Assembly (NCBI RefSeq): GCF_900113055.1
Contig: NZ_FONZ01000003.1
Location: forward strand, 310,001 to 374,000
Reading direction: 5' to 3'
Length of the DNA stretch: 64,000 bases
Source: Flavimobilis marinus
GTDB taxonomy: Bacteria > Actinomycetota > Actinomycetes > Actinomycetales > Cellulomonadaceae
The notes under the pieces were generated by a model. It was not told the origin of the DNA, ran no database searches, and worked only from the letters and a program-made list of their open reading frames with translations. This document shows, piece after piece, positions 1-9,215 of the stretch; the first letter of the stretch is position 1; each line of letters opens with the position of its first letter. The position numbers and the translations under genes are program-made.

Positions 1-1616
1 TAGCCGCGGTCCTGGATGGTGGAGATCGTCGAGGCGTACGTCGAGGGACGGCCGATGCCGCGCTCTTCGAGCGCCTTGACCAGGCTCGCCTCGGTGTAGC
101 GCGGGGGCGCCGACGTCGCATGGCCGTCCGCCTCCAGGTCGCGCACCGCCATGGCCTGGCCCTGCGCCATCTCCGGCAGGCGCGCCTCCTCGGCCTTCGC
201 GGCGGCGTCCTCCGAGTAGCGCTCGGTGTCCCGGCCCTCCTCGTAGGCCGCGAGGAACCCGCGGAACGTGATGACCGTGCCCGACGCCGAGAACAGGGCC
301 TCGAGCGCGGAGCCGTCCGCGCGGGTGCCCGCCACGGCGAGCTTGACCGAGGCGGTCGAGCCGCGGGCGTCGGCCATCTGGGAGGCGACCGTGCGCTTCC
401 AGATGAGCTCGTACAGCTTGAACTGGTCGCCCGAGAGCTGGCCGGCGACCTGCGCGGGCGTGCGGAACGAGTCGCCCGCGGGACGGATCGCCTCGTGGGC
501 CTCCTGGGCGCCCTTGCTCTTCGAGGCGTACACGCGGGGCTTCTCCGGCACGAACTCCGAGCCGTACAGCTCGGCTGCCTGGCGTCGCGCGGCGTCGATC
601 GCCTGGGTCGACAGGACCGGCGAGTCCGTACGCATGTAGGTGATGTAGCCGTTCTCGTACAGGCCCTGCGCCGTGCGCATGGTCTGGCGCGAGCTCATGC
701 GGAGCTTGCGGGACGCCTCCTGCTGGAGCGTCGACGTCGTGAACGGTGCGGCCGGGCGGCGGGTGTACGGCTTGGTCTCGAGGCTGCGGACCTCGGCCTG
801 CTGTCCCTCGATCGCGGCGACGACGACGCGCGCCGCGGCCTCGTCGAGGTGCGTGATCCCGCTCGACTTGAGCTGACCGGCGTCGTCGAAGTCGCGGCCC
901 GTGGCCACGCGGGCGCCGTCCACCTGGGACAGGCGTGCGGAGAACCAGCTCGTGCCGGCCTCGGTGGCCGTCGCGGCGGTGGTGAACTGCCCGGTGACGT
1001 CCCAGTACTCAGCCGTCACGAAGGCCATGCGCTCGCGCTCGCGCTCCACCACGAGGCGGGTGGCGACCGACTGCACGCGCCCGGCGCTCAGGCCCTGGCG
1101 GACCTTGCGCCACAGCACCGGCGAGACCTCGTAGCCGTAGAGGCGGTCGAGGATGCGGCGGGTCTCCTGCGCGTCGACGAGGCGGTCGTCGAGGTCGCGG
1201 GTGTTCTCCAGCGCGCGCTGGATGGCTTCGCGGGTGATCTCGTGGAACACCATGCGCTTGACGGGGACCTTGGGCTTGAGGGCCTCGAGCAGGTGCCACG
1301 CGATGGCCTCGCCCTCGCGGTCCTCATCGGTCGCGAGGTAGAGCTCGTCGGCGTCCTTGAGCAGGCGCTTGAGCTCGCTGACCTTCTTCTTCTTGTCCCC
1401 GTAGACCTCGTAGTACGGCGTGAAGCCGTTGTCGACGTCGACCGCGAACTTCCCGAAGGGTCCCTTCTTCATGTCAGCCGGCAGCTCCGAGGGCTGAGGC
1501 AGGTCACGGATGTGCCCAACGCTCGCCTCGACCTCGTACTCGGCGCCGAGATACGACGCGATCGTGCGCGCCTTGGCGGGCGACTCCACGATGACGAGCT
1601 TGCGACCTGCGGACAT
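1..1616 (-). CDS. topA: DNA topoisomerase I, 5' part (runs off the window)
   Basis: Type IA topoisomerase that relaxes negative supercoils through a transient 5'-phosphotyrosyl link. The visible 538 codons start at ATG (1616-1614) with the TOPRIM opening KLVIVESPAKARTI, followed by the acidic DEDREGEA motif. The active-site loop GYITYMRTDS places the catalytic tyrosine at residue 327. The HEAIRP motif and the RPSTYASTI helix-turn motif follow. The C-terminal part and stop codon lie beyond the window edge, so zinc-ribbon or Lys-rich tail domains cannot be judged. Identification is secure from the motifs. topA followed some 20 kb later by a Hrq1-type helicase and tad genes matches the M. tuberculosis order. 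Confidence 0.97.
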   Translation of the reverse strand, partial: MSAGRKLVIVESPAKARTIASYLGAEYEVEASVGHIRDLPQPSELPADMKKGPFGKFAVDVDNGFTPYYEVYGDKKKKVSELKRLLKDADELYLATDEDREGEAIAWHLLEALKPKVPVKRMVFHEITREAIQRALENTRDLDDRLVDAQETRRILDRLYGYEVSPVLWRKVRQGLSAGRVQSVATRLVVERERERMAFVTAEYWDVTGQFTTAATATEAGTSWFSARLSQVDGARVATGRDFDDAGQLKSSGITHLDEAAARVVVAAIEGQQAEVRSLETKPYTRRPAAPFTTSTLQQEASRKLRMSSRQTMRTAQGLYENGYITYMRTDSPVLSTQAIDAARRQAAELYGSEFVPEKPRVYASKSKGAQEAHEAIRPAGDSFRTPAQVAGQLSGDQFKLYELIWKRTVASQMADARGSTASVKLAVAGTRADGSALEALFSASGTVITFRGFLAAYEEGRDTERYSEDAAAKAEEARLPEMAQGQAMAVRDLEADGHATSAPPRYTEASLVKALEERGIGRPSTYASTISTIQDRG

Positions 1617-1730
1617 GCGTTGCCTGCTTCCTTCTGACGGACGAGCCGGACGAGGCCCGTCCGTGCCAGGGTAGATGATGAGTCGAGACGGCCCCTCGCG
1701 GCCCACAGCCGGGCCCCGTCGCGGCGGACG

Positions 1731-2765
1731 TCAGCGGTGCAGGGCGGCGCCCCGGGCCGTCGCCTGGCGCACGAGCAGCACCAGCCCGAACACCGCCGCG
1801 GTGACGGCAGCCACGAGCGCCCCGGCGGACAGGTAGTCGCGGGTCTCGGGCTCCGCGCCCCAGGTGAGCGCGCCGCTGAGCGCGCCGTAGGCCAGGGCCG
1901 CGCTGACGGCGAACGCGACGACCAGGAGGGTGGTCGCGACGGCGGTGCCCGCGGTGCCGTGGGTGCCGTCGCGGTCGAGGCCGCTGCGCGGGGTCAGCGC
2001 GAGCACGAGGCCCGCCCACGCGAGCACGACGAACAGCGCCGCGAGCACGTCGCTGGGCCGGTGCCACTGCCCCACCAACGTGGAGATGCCGGTCAGCACC
2101 GTGTACGTCGCGCCGAGCAGCGCGACGAGCGGGCGCAGCCGCCGCGGGACGACCAGCAGCAGCGCGATGGACACCGAGGCGCCGACCGTGGTGTGGCCCG
2201 ACGGCAGGGTGTTGCGCACGTTCTCGGTCGCCACGCCCAGCTCGGGGCGTTCCAGCAGCTGGTGCTTGAGCAGCTGCGTCGTCACATTGGCGCCACCCAC
2301 GAGCACGGCCACCTGGAGCACGAGGCCCCAGCGTCGGCGCGCGAGGGCGATCAGCGCTGCCGCCCCCAGCACGACGACGACGAAACCCACCGAGACGACG
2401 TCGAGCACCGGCTCCGCGAGGCGCCACAGCGTGTTGCGACCGTAGAGCGCCCCGGCGTACGCCGACTCGTCCCACGTCTGGCCGCGCGCCGTGCCGACGA
2501 TCAGACGCCAGCACGCCACGAGCCCGGTGGCGCCGGCGAGCGCGACGACGAGCGCGAGCAGCCGCGGCCACCCGCGCACGCTGTGCCGGGCTGGAGGGTC
2601 GGCGATCACGCCGCCGATACCCTCCCCACGGCGTGCGATGCCGTCGGCCGCGGGCGCGGCGTGCTGGCCGGGCCGGACCACCGGCAGGGGCGCTGTGCGC
2701 GGCGGCTCGATCGGCGTGCGCGCGGTCGGCACCGGCTCCGTGCGGGGCTCGGGTTCGTAGGTCAC
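1731..2765 (-). CDS. PAP2-family membrane phosphatase
   Basis: Integral membrane acid phosphatase of the PAP2 superfamily, which typically dephosphorylates lipid or prenyl pyrophosphates. The 344-residue protein has a 75-residue Pro/Arg-rich cytoplasmic N-terminus, then about six membrane segments. The three catalytic motifs are present: KHQLLERP (K-x6-RP type), LPSGHTT, and GQWHRPSDV with the HxxxD pair. The start is a GTG at 2765. It stands alone between topA and a downstream coupled pair. The substrate cannot be told from sequence; undecaprenyl-diphosphate or phosphatidic acid are the usual options. Confidence 0.87.
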   Translation of the reverse strand: MTYEPEPRTEPVPTARTPIEPPRTAPLPVVRPGQHAAPAADGIARRGEGIGGVIADPPARHSVRGWPRLLALVVALAGATGLVACWRLIVGTARGQTWDESAYAGALYGRNTLWRLAEPVLDVVSVGFVVVVLGAAALIALARRRWGLVLQVAVLVGGANVTTQLLKHQLLERPELGVATENVRNTLPSGHTTVGASVSIALLLVVPRRLRPLVALLGATYTVLTGISTLVGQWHRPSDVLAALFVVLAWAGLVLALTPRSGLDRDGTHGTAGTAVATTLLVVAFAVSAALAYGALSGALTWGAEPETRDYLSAGALVAAVTAAVFGLVLLVRQATARGAALHR

Positions 2766-2800
2766 GCACTCACGGTAGGGCAGCGTCCTGCGCCGCGCAG

Positions 2801-3511
2801 TCAGGGATGGGGGGACGTGTGTGGTGGTTCGGTGAGCGTCATGAGCACGGGACGGTGATCGCTGGCCCGCTCGACGAGCGCGCCGCCGAGCACCGCGACG
2901 TGGCCGGGTGCGATCTGGGGACCGACGAGGAAGGCGTCGAGCCGGTGCCGCGGGGTGCGCGCGGGCATGGTCTTGTCGGTGTTGTCCGGGGAGGCGTCAC
3001 GCAGCGGCGGGCACAGCGCGACCCACGTCGGCCCGCCCGGGTTCTCGTTGAGGTCCCCGCCGAGGACGAGCCGCTCCGCCCCGGTCCCGACGAGGCGACG
3101 GTAGGCCGGCAGGTGCCGCGCCCGCTGCGCGGGGAGCGCGGACATATGCACGGACGCGAACGTCGTCGGCTCCTGCCCGGGAGCACGCAGGCGGACGACG
3201 GCGTAGCCGCGCGGCGTGGGCCAGCCGCGGCGGAACCGCGCGAGGCGCGACTCGATGACCACGCCCCGCGCCTGCGCGACGTGCGGGGCAAGCTCGGGGC
3301 GCACGGCGATCGCGGCCCCGCGCCCCCGCCAGCCGGCGACCACGGCGACCAGGCCGACGTCACGGGCGAGCCGGCGCGTGCGGCGCGGCCCCCACGGCCC
3401 GCGCGGCGCTTCCTGGAGCAGCAGCACGTCCGGATCGGCGGACCGGATCACGGCGACGATCGCGTCACGGTCGAGCTGCAGGCCCTTGACGTTGTAGCTG
3501 AGCACCCTCAC
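2801..3511 (-). CDS. Endonuclease/exonuclease/phosphatase (EEP) family protein
   Basis: A 236-residue soluble member of the EEP superfamily (DNase I-like fold, Mg2+-dependent phosphodiesterases). Motifs in order: LSYNVKG near residue 5, LLLQEAP (metal-binding Glu), GGDLNENP (catalytic Asp/Asn) and SDHRPVLMTL at the C-terminus (catalytic Asp-His). The GTG start at 3511 overlaps the TGA of the upstream methyltransferase gene as GTGA, so translation is probably coupled. A longer in-frame upstream extension is Arg/Gly-rich and reads inside the upstream gene, so I rejected it. Whether it cleaves DNA, RNA or a lipid phosphate is not shown by sequence. Confidence 0.85.
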   Translation of the reverse strand: MRVLSYNVKGLQLDRDAIVAVIRSADPDVLLLQEAPRGPWGPRRTRRLARDVGLVAVVAGWRGRGAAIAVRPELAPHVAQARGVVIESRLARFRRGWPTPRGYAVVRLRAPGQEPTTFASVHMSALPAQRARHLPAYRRLVGTGAERLVLGGDLNENPGGPTWVALCPPLRDASPDNTDKTMPARTPRHRLDAFLVGPQIAPGHVAVLGGALVERASDHRPVLMTLTEPPHTSPHP

Positions 3512-5091
3512 CCGGCGACCTCCGCGGCAGGCCCTCCGGGTGCCGGGGTGAGGAAGAGGTCTCGCGTGAGGCCGCGGACTGCCGGCACCAGCTCCGCGGC
3601 GAGGTCGGTCACCGGCACGTCGAAGATCGTGGCGATCGCGTCGACGATCTGCCCGACCGTGAGCTCCCCGTCGCACGCACCCACGAGCGCCGCGAGCGCC
3701 GTCGAGGCGTGCACGGCGCGCCCGAAGCCGCCGCCCTGGCGCAGGATGATGACGTTCGGGTCGTCCGTGCCGGGGGTGAAGAACCGCTCGTCCGTGACGT
3801 CGGGGGCGACGACGAGGCGCTCGGCGAGCAGCGCGGCGTCGGACCGGGCCTCGAGCCAGTCATGGGCCGCGAGGCTCTGGGCGATGTGGCCTCCGAGCGG
3901 CTGGTGCACCGACCCGGTGTGCTCCTCGAGCCGCCGGAGGCTCACGCGCCCGTCCGCCGGGCGACGCAGCGTGAGGATGCCGAAGCCGACCGCCTCGACG
4001 TCGCGCGAGGCGAGGTCGTCGAGCCAGGCGCCGTAGGCCGCGGCCCAGCCGTCCGGGTCGCGGTCGGGCGTGGTGCCGCCGTCCCTGATCCACGTCTCGG
4101 CGTACTGCGCCGGGTCCAGCACCTCGCGCTGCACCACCCAGCCGTCGAGGCCGGCCTCGTCGAGCCACGCGCCGACGCGCTCGGTCCAGTCCTGCCCGCG
4201 CCGGTGCTCCCAGTTGCCGAGCATCTGGGCCACGCCCCCGGGCGCAAGCACCTGCCCGACGCCGAGCACGAGGTCCCGCACGACGTCGTCGCCCGAGCGG
4301 CCCCCGTCGCGGTACTCGTACAGCGCGACGTCCGGCCGCCGGGGCGTGATCACGAACGGCGGGTTGGAGACGACGAGGTCGAACTGCTCACCCGCCACGG
4401 GTTCGAGCATCGACCCCTCGCGGACCTCCACGGTCAGGCCGTTGAGGACCGCGTTGAAGCGGGCGAACGCCAGCGCCCGCGCCGAGATGTCCGTCGCGAC
4501 GACGTGCCCCGCATGGCGCGAGGCGTGCATCGCCTGGATGCCGCACCCCGTGCCCAGGTCGAGCACCCGCGCGGCCTCCCCGCGCACGGTCACCTGCGCG
4601 AGGGTCAGGGACGCGCCGCCGGCACCGAGCACGTGGTCGGGGCGCAGGGCGCGGCCGGTCGACATCTCACCGAGGTCGGACGCCAGCCACCAGTCCGCGT
4701 GCCCCGAGGCGTCGTCGGCCGCGTAGGGACGCAGGTCCACCGCGGGATCGGCACTGCTGCCCGCCACCGTGACGAGGCCGAGGTGCGCCGCGCCGTCGAC
4801 GCCGAGCGTCGGCAGGGCGGCCGCCAGCGCGGCGAACGGCACCTGGTGCCCCAGGAGGAACGCGGCGACGACGACGGCCAGGCGCTCGTCGGCCGACCCG
4901 TCCGGCTCGGCCGAGACCAGGGCGTCGACGACGCGACGCGCCGGCACCGACTCCTCACGGTCCAGGGCGGCGAAGGCCAGCGGGCCGAGCAGCTCCTGGA
5001 CGGAGCCGACGTCGTAGCGCGCCGCGCGCAGGTCGGCGGCGAGCCGGGCGATCAGGGCCGGGTCCAGGACGAGGGGTGCGGCGGTGCTCAC
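3508..5091 (-). CDS. Class I SAM-dependent methyltransferase (PrmC-like core, 527 aa)
   Basis: The central Rossmann domain has the SAM-binding motif LDLGTGCGIQAMHA and the acidic VATDIS strand. N243-P-P-F246 is the signature of N-methyltransferases acting on glutamine or adenine. An N-terminal all-alpha domain (about 150 residues) and a long C-terminal domain (about 230 residues) flank the core. This is the architecture of a large actinobacterial methyltransferase group and is longer than PrmC (about 280 aa). The gene precedes and overlaps the EEP gene by 4 bp. The substrate is unknown: a protein glutamine, rRNA or a small molecule are all possible. Confidence 0.8.
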   Translation of the reverse strand: MSTAAPLVLDPALIARLAADLRAARYDVGSVQELLGPLAFAALDREESVPARRVVDALVSAEPDGSADERLAVVVAAFLLGHQVPFAALAAALPTLGVDGAAHLGLVTVAGSSADPAVDLRPYAADDASGHADWWLASDLGEMSTGRALRPDHVLGAGGASLTLAQVTVRGEAARVLDLGTGCGIQAMHASRHAGHVVATDISARALAFARFNAVLNGLTVEVREGSMLEPVAGEQFDLVVSNPPFVITPRRPDVALYEYRDGGRSGDDVVRDLVLGVGQVLAPGGVAQMLGNWEHRRGQDWTERVGAWLDEAGLDGWVVQREVLDPAQYAETWIRDGGTTPDRDPDGWAAAYGAWLDDLASRDVEAVGFGILTLRRPADGRVSLRRLEEHTGSVHQPLGGHIAQSLAAHDWLEARSDAALLAERLVVAPDVTDERFFTPGTDDPNVIILRQGGGFGRAVHASTALAALVGACDGELTVGQIVDAIATIFDVPVTDLAAELVPAVRGLTRDLFLTPAPGGPAAEVAG

Positions 5092-5120
5092 GGTGCTCCT
5101 TGCGGGGGTGGGAGACGGCG

Positions 5121-5153
5121 AGGGGGCGCCCGGCGGTGTGCCGGACGCCCCCT
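5121..5153 (-). terminator. Hairpin terminator after the 5166-6038 gene
   Basis: Perfect 8-bp outer stem AGGGGGCG/CGCCCCCT enclosing a 5-bp CCGGC/GCCGG stem with a GGTGT loop. It lies 13 bases past the stop of the minus-strand gene at 5166. No U-tract follows, as is common in high-GC actinobacteria. Confidence 0.65.
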
Positions 5154-5165
5154 GCGGAGTGCTCG

Positions 5166-6038
5166 TCAGAAGCAGTTCGTCATGACGAAGCTCTGGATCT
5201 GCGACGCGCGCTCGTTCAGCTCGAGCTGGTCCACGCCGCTCTCGGTCATGAACTGGACCTGGGCCTCGAAGTTGTTCGTCGCCGGGTCGATGCTGCGGAA
5301 GTACTCGATCGAGTCTCGCGTGTACTGCATGTTGAACGCCCAGGCGTCCGCGAGCTCGGCCGGCGGAACCATGGTCTCCATGGTCTCGAGCACGTTGCTC
5401 ATGTGCTCGACGTACTCGCCCGCGGTCGCGGCCATGATGGCCTCACCGTTCTCCATGGCGACCGAGTTGTTGGCCTCGCAGAACGCTGGGGTCAACGGGT
5501 CGTCGGAGACCGTCGGCGCGTCCGAGGGCGCGTCCGGGGAGGCTTCCACGGACGGGGACGGCTCGGTCGACGGCGTCGGCGAGGCCTCGGGTGTCGTCGG
5601 CTCGGCCGACGGCGTCGGCGTCGCCGTGCGCGTGGTGGCCGCGGTGGGCTCGTCGTCGTCGCCGAACACGCCCGACAGCGCGAGCGCCCCGAACACCACG
5701 CCCAGCAGCACGATCACGGCGACGGGGATGATCCACACCAGGTTGTTCTTCTTGGGCTTCGACTCGTCGCCCCACTGCTGGTACGTCGCGTACTGCGCGG
5801 GCGGGACCGAGCCAGGGCCGCCGGGCTGCGCGCCAGGCTGGGCACCGCCGTGCGCCGGCGGGACGGCGGGCATCGCCGCGGTGGCCGGCCCGGCCGCTGC
5901 GCCGGCGCCGTCCTCGACCCAGAACTGCCAGCCCTCGGGCGCGGGCGGCCAGGTCGGGTCGGGCTGCCATCCCTCAGGCGGGACCCAGCCCTCGGGCGGG
6001 ACCGGCCAACCAGGAGCCGGGTTGAATCGTGCGGCCAT
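5166..6038 (-). CDS. Membrane-anchored protein with Trp/Pro repeats and Ser/Thr/Pro linker
   Basis: A 290-residue protein of unrecognised function. Residues 1-45 hold short repeats of the type PPEGW / PDPTWPPAPEGW, resembling the cytoplasmic Trp-Pro motifs of DUF2510-like actinobacterial proteins. A Gly/Ala/Pro linker leads to one membrane helix (WIIPVAVIVLLGVVFGALAL, about 105-125). The extracellular side begins with a Thr/Pro/Ser-rich stalk with TPTPSAEPT-like repeats (about 135-180). It ends in a helical domain of about 100 residues with two cysteines, CEANN and the C-terminal NCF, which could pair. The next downstream-oriented gene is also an exported helical protein, so an envelope role is plausible but unproven. 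Confidence 0.7.
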   Translation of the reverse strand: MAARFNPAPGWPVPPEGWVPPEGWQPDPTWPPAPEGWQFWVEDGAGAAAGPATAAMPAVPPAHGGAQPGAQPGGPGSVPPAQYATYQQWGDESKPKKNNLVWIIPVAVIVLLGVVFGALALSGVFGDDDEPTAATTRTATPTPSAEPTTPEASPTPSTEPSPSVEASPDAPSDAPTVSDDPLTPAFCEANNSVAMENGEAIMAATAGEYVEHMSNVLETMETMVPPAELADAWAFNMQYTRDSIEYFRSIDPATNNFEAQVQFMTESGVDQLELNERASQIQSFVMTNCF

Positions 6039-6095
6039 GCGTCATCCCCTTGTTCGTGTGCCCGCCGCCCGAGGCGGTCGAGCGTCGCTGCTGGT

Positions 6096-6116
6096 GTGCG
6101 CGAACCCCTCGCGCAC
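6096..6116 (-). terminator. Hairpin after the 6135-6581 lipoprotein gene
   Basis: Perfect 8-bp stem GTGCGCGA/TCGCGCAC with loop ACCCC, 18 bases beyond the stop codon of the minus-strand lipoprotein gene. Confidence 0.5.
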
Positions 6117-6134
6117 GCGGGTCAACCTACCGGT

Positions 6135-6581
6135 TCACTCGGTGGGCGACGCCGACTCCTCGGTGCAGTTCTCGTCGACGAACGTCGACACGCGCTCCGT
6201 CGCAGCGGTGAACTCGGGGTCCTCGAGGGCCGCGAACGCGGTCTCCGAGGCCTTGAGGGTCGCCTCCTCGTCGCTCAGGTCCACGCCGTCGAACGCCCCC
6301 ACGTACTCGGAGAAGCCGTCGAGGGTGACCTTCCAGTCGTCCTTGATCTCGTCGGGCGCCTCGACCTTCTTCGCGTCGTCGATGACGGCCCGCGTGGCCT
6401 CCATGACGGCGTCGGGGTCGGAGCCGGCGTCGACGTCGGGGCCCTCGCCCAGCGCCGAGCCCTCCTCGCAGAACTTCTCGATGCTCGCGTCGCTCGAGCA
6501 CGAGGCGAGGCCGCCGACGAGGACGGTCGACAGGACGATGGACGTGAAGACGCGCCGCGGGCGCTGGGTTCGGTTGATCAC
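6135..6581 (-). CDS. Small helical lipoprotein
   Basis: A 148-residue predicted lipoprotein. The GTG start at 6581 is preceded by GGGAGG eight bases upstream and yields a signal peptide ending in LASC, with the lipidated Cys at residue 28. A start 14 codons earlier is possible in frame but has no ribosome site. The mature part is acidic and helical, with Cys33 in the stretch SIEKFCEEGS and a second Cys near the C-terminus (ENCTEE). The pattern resembles the C-terminal domain of the preceding membrane protein (a CE start and a C-terminal Cys), so the two may be distant paralogues. Function unknown. Confidence 0.75.
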   Translation of the reverse strand: MINRTQRPRRVFTSIVLSTVLVGGLASCSSDASIEKFCEEGSALGEGPDVDAGSDPDAVMEATRAVIDDAKKVEAPDEIKDDWKVTLDGFSEYVGAFDGVDLSDEEATLKASETAFAALEDPEFTAATERVSTFVDENCTEESASPTE

Positions 6582-6608
6582 GCTGGCATCCTCCCGCAAC
6601 CGGGCGAA

Positions 6609-6641
6609 TCGCGCGACCGGCATCCACAGCCGGTCGCGCGA
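6609..6641 (-). terminator. Strong hairpin terminator after hppA
   Basis: A 13-bp perfect stem (core CGCGCGACCGGC/GCCGGTCGCGCG) with loop ATCCACA, about 30 bases past the hppA stop on the minus strand and before the lipoprotein ribosome site. Confidence 0.65.
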
Positions 6642-6672
6642 GGGCCTCGCCGCGCCTGCGACGCGGAGCGAC

Positions 6673-8976
6673 TCACACGAGGCCGACCTCGTGCTCCAGG
6701 CGTGCCTCGTGGTCGACGCGCGCGGCCCGCAGCCGCGAGTGGATCACGGCGCCGAACGCGATGGCCGCCGCCGCGAGCGCGATGCCGATCCGCAGCACGT
6801 GGTTCGCGTCCTCGGGCACGCTCATCGCGACGACCGCGGGGGCGATGAGCACGGCCACGAGGTTCATCACCTTGATCAGCGGGTTGATCGCGGGGCCGGC
6901 CGTGTCCTTGAACGGGTCCCCCACGGTGTCCCCGATGACCACGGCCTCGTGGGCCGCCGATCCCTTGCCGCCGTACGCCCCGTCCTCGACGATCTTCTTC
7001 GCGTTGTCCCACGCCCCGCCGGCGTTGGCGAGGAACACGGCCATGAGGACCCCGGTGCCGATCGCGCCGGCGAGGAACCCGGCCAGGGGGCCGACGCCGA
7101 GCCCGAACCCGACGGCGATCGGCGCGAAGGCCGCGAGGAGCCCGGGGGTGGCGAGCTCGCGCAGCGAGTCCTTGGTGCAGATGTCCACCACGCGGCCGTA
7201 CTCGGGCCGGACCTCGCCGGTCATGATGCCCGGGTGCTCGCGGAACTGGCGCCGGACCTCGAACACGATCGCCCCGGCGGCGCGCGTCACGGCGTCGATC
7301 GCCAGCCCGGAGAACAGGAAGACGGTCGCGCCGCCGAGGATGATCCCGACGAGGGTCACGGGCGAGATCACCTGGAAGCTCAGCAACGCGTCGACGATCC
7401 CGCCGGTGCCGGCCGTGCCCGCGGAGACCAGCGCAGTTCCCACAGCGTCGGCATAGGACCCGAACAGCGCGGTGGCCGCCAGGACGGCGGTCGCGATCGC
7501 GATGCCCTTGGTGATGGCCTTGGTGGTGTTGCCCACCGCGTCGAGCTCGGTGAGGATCTGCGCACCCTCGGCATCCACGTCGCCGCTCATCTCCGCGATG
7601 CCCTGGGCGTTGTCGCTCACGGGCCCGAACGTGTCCATCGCGACGATCACGCCCACGGTGGTCAGCAGCCCGCAGCCCGCGAGCGCCACGAGGAACAGCG
7701 ACAGCCAGACGGACCCGCCGGCGAGGAGGAACGCGCCGCAGATCGCGGCCGCGATGATCCCGGCCGTGTACACGGCGGACTCGAAGCCGACACCGATGCC
7801 CGACAGCACCACGGTGGCCGCCCCCGTCTGGGAGGTCCGCGCCACGTGCAGGGTGGGCTTCGACGTCGTGCCCGTGAAGTAGCCCGTGACCGCGAGGATC
7901 ACGCCGGCCAGGACGACACCGATCACGACCGCGCCGCTCGTCACCAGGCGCGGGTCGCCGGCGGCGTCGCGCAGCTCGGCGCTGACACCCTCGATGTCCG
8001 CGAAGCTGCTGGGCAGGTAGAGGAACGCGGCCGCGGCGGCGAGCAGGGCACCGACGAGCGCGGAGATGTAGAAGCCGCGGTAGATCGCGGTCAGACCGCT
8101 CTCGCCCGCGCGCACCTTGGTGATGGCCACGCCGAGCACCGCGACGAGCGCGCCGATCGCCGTGACGATCAGCGGGAAGATCAACCCCTGCTCGCCGAAC
8201 ACCGCCTTGCCGAGGATGAGCGCGGCGACGAGCATCACCGCGTAGGACTCGAAGAGGTCCGCGGCCATGCCGGCGCAGTCACCGACGTTGTCGCCGACGT
8301 TGTCCGCGATGGTCGCGGCGTTGCGGGGGTCGTCCTCCGGGATGCCCTGCTCGACCTTCCCCACGAGGTCCGCCCCGACGTCGGCGGCCTTGGTGAAGAT
8401 CCCGCCGCCCACGCGCATGAACATCGCCAGCAGCGCTGCGCCGAACCCGAAGCCCTCGAGCACCGCGGGCGCCTCGGCCCGGTAGACGAGGACGACGAGG
8501 GTCGCGCCGAGCAGGCCGAGCCCGACGACGCTCATGCCGACGACGCCGCCGGTGCGGAAGGCGATGCGCGCACCCTCGGTGCGGCGCGCGTCCACGGGGC
8601 CGGCGGCCTGGGCCGCTGCCGCGACGCGGAGGTTGGCGCGCACGGCGAGCCACATGCCGAGGTAGCCGATGGCTGCGGAGAACGCGGCGCCGAACACGAA
8701 CGCCACGGACCGCCCGATCCGCACGCCACCGTCGCCGGGCAGCAGGAAGAGGAGGGCGAAGACGATGACGACGAACAGGGCGAGCGTGCGGAACTGGCGG
8801 TTGAGGTACGCCGAGGCACCCTCCTGGATCGCCTGCGCGATCCCCTGCATGGACGCGGTGCCGTCGCCCGCGGCGAGCACCTGGCGCCGCAGCACCACGG
8901 CCACCCCCAGGGCGGCCAGCGCGAGGACGGCGATGACCCCGACGATCACGAGACTGGTGGTTCCGAGCTCCTGCAT
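6673..8976 (-). CDS. hppA: K+-independent proton-translocating pyrophosphatase
   Basis: Membrane-bound V-type pyrophosphatase (767 aa, about 15-16 membrane segments) that couples pyrophosphate hydrolysis to proton export. The family signature DVGADLVGKVE is followed by the acidic EDDPRNAATIADNVGDNVGDCAGM loop, both lining the active site. The segment GNTTKAIT carries Lys and Thr at the two positions that distinguish K+-independent enzymes (K+-dependent ones have Ala). This predicts a K+-insensitive H+ pump. The ATG at 8976 is preceded by GAGGAGG four bases upstream. A longer in-frame extension upstream is low-complexity and was rejected. It stands alone, with a strong downstream hairpin. Confidence 0.96.
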   Translation of the reverse strand: MQELGTTSLVIVGVIAVLALAALGVAVVLRRQVLAAGDGTASMQGIAQAIQEGASAYLNRQFRTLALFVVIVFALLFLLPGDGGVRIGRSVAFVFGAAFSAAIGYLGMWLAVRANLRVAAAAQAAGPVDARRTEGARIAFRTGGVVGMSVVGLGLLGATLVVLVYRAEAPAVLEGFGFGAALLAMFMRVGGGIFTKAADVGADLVGKVEQGIPEDDPRNAATIADNVGDNVGDCAGMAADLFESYAVMLVAALILGKAVFGEQGLIFPLIVTAIGALVAVLGVAITKVRAGESGLTAIYRGFYISALVGALLAAAAAFLYLPSSFADIEGVSAELRDAAGDPRLVTSGAVVIGVVLAGVILAVTGYFTGTTSKPTLHVARTSQTGAATVVLSGIGVGFESAVYTAGIIAAAICGAFLLAGGSVWLSLFLVALAGCGLLTTVGVIVAMDTFGPVSDNAQGIAEMSGDVDAEGAQILTELDAVGNTTKAITKGIAIATAVLAATALFGSYADAVGTALVSAGTAGTGGIVDALLSFQVISPVTLVGIILGGATVFLFSGLAIDAVTRAAGAIVFEVRRQFREHPGIMTGEVRPEYGRVVDICTKDSLRELATPGLLAAFAPIAVGFGLGVGPLAGFLAGAIGTGVLMAVFLANAGGAWDNAKKIVEDGAYGGKGSAAHEAVVIGDTVGDPFKDTAGPAINPLIKVMNLVAVLIAPAVVAMSVPEDANHVLRIGIALAAAAIAFGAVIHSRLRAARVDHEARLEHEVGLV

Positions 8977-9215
8977 ACGTCCTCCTCGACGCATCGGTCC
9001 CCTGTGCGCCGGCCCCGGACGTGTGCGAGCACACGCGGCAGCGACGTGAGAGGCCCGGTCGACCCCGTCGTCGTCCGGGTTGGCCGGAAGTCTACCCATT
9101 CCTCCCCCACGCGCCAGGGGGTCACGATCCGGCCCCAACCTTTTCGCGTCCCCGTTCGTCTTGGTGGGTGACGGCAATACTGAAAGCTCAGGGGATTCGT
9201 GGACGGGGACGGGCG

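Noticed and set aside
120-1637. 505-codon frame on the plus strand
   Set aside because: Antisense of topA, whose motifs are clear on the minus strand.
3709-9171. 1820-codon open frame on the plus strand
   Set aside because: It is the antisense of the methyltransferase, membrane protein and hppA genes. High GC makes stop codons rare in this frame; the translation is His/Arg/Asp low complexity without domains.
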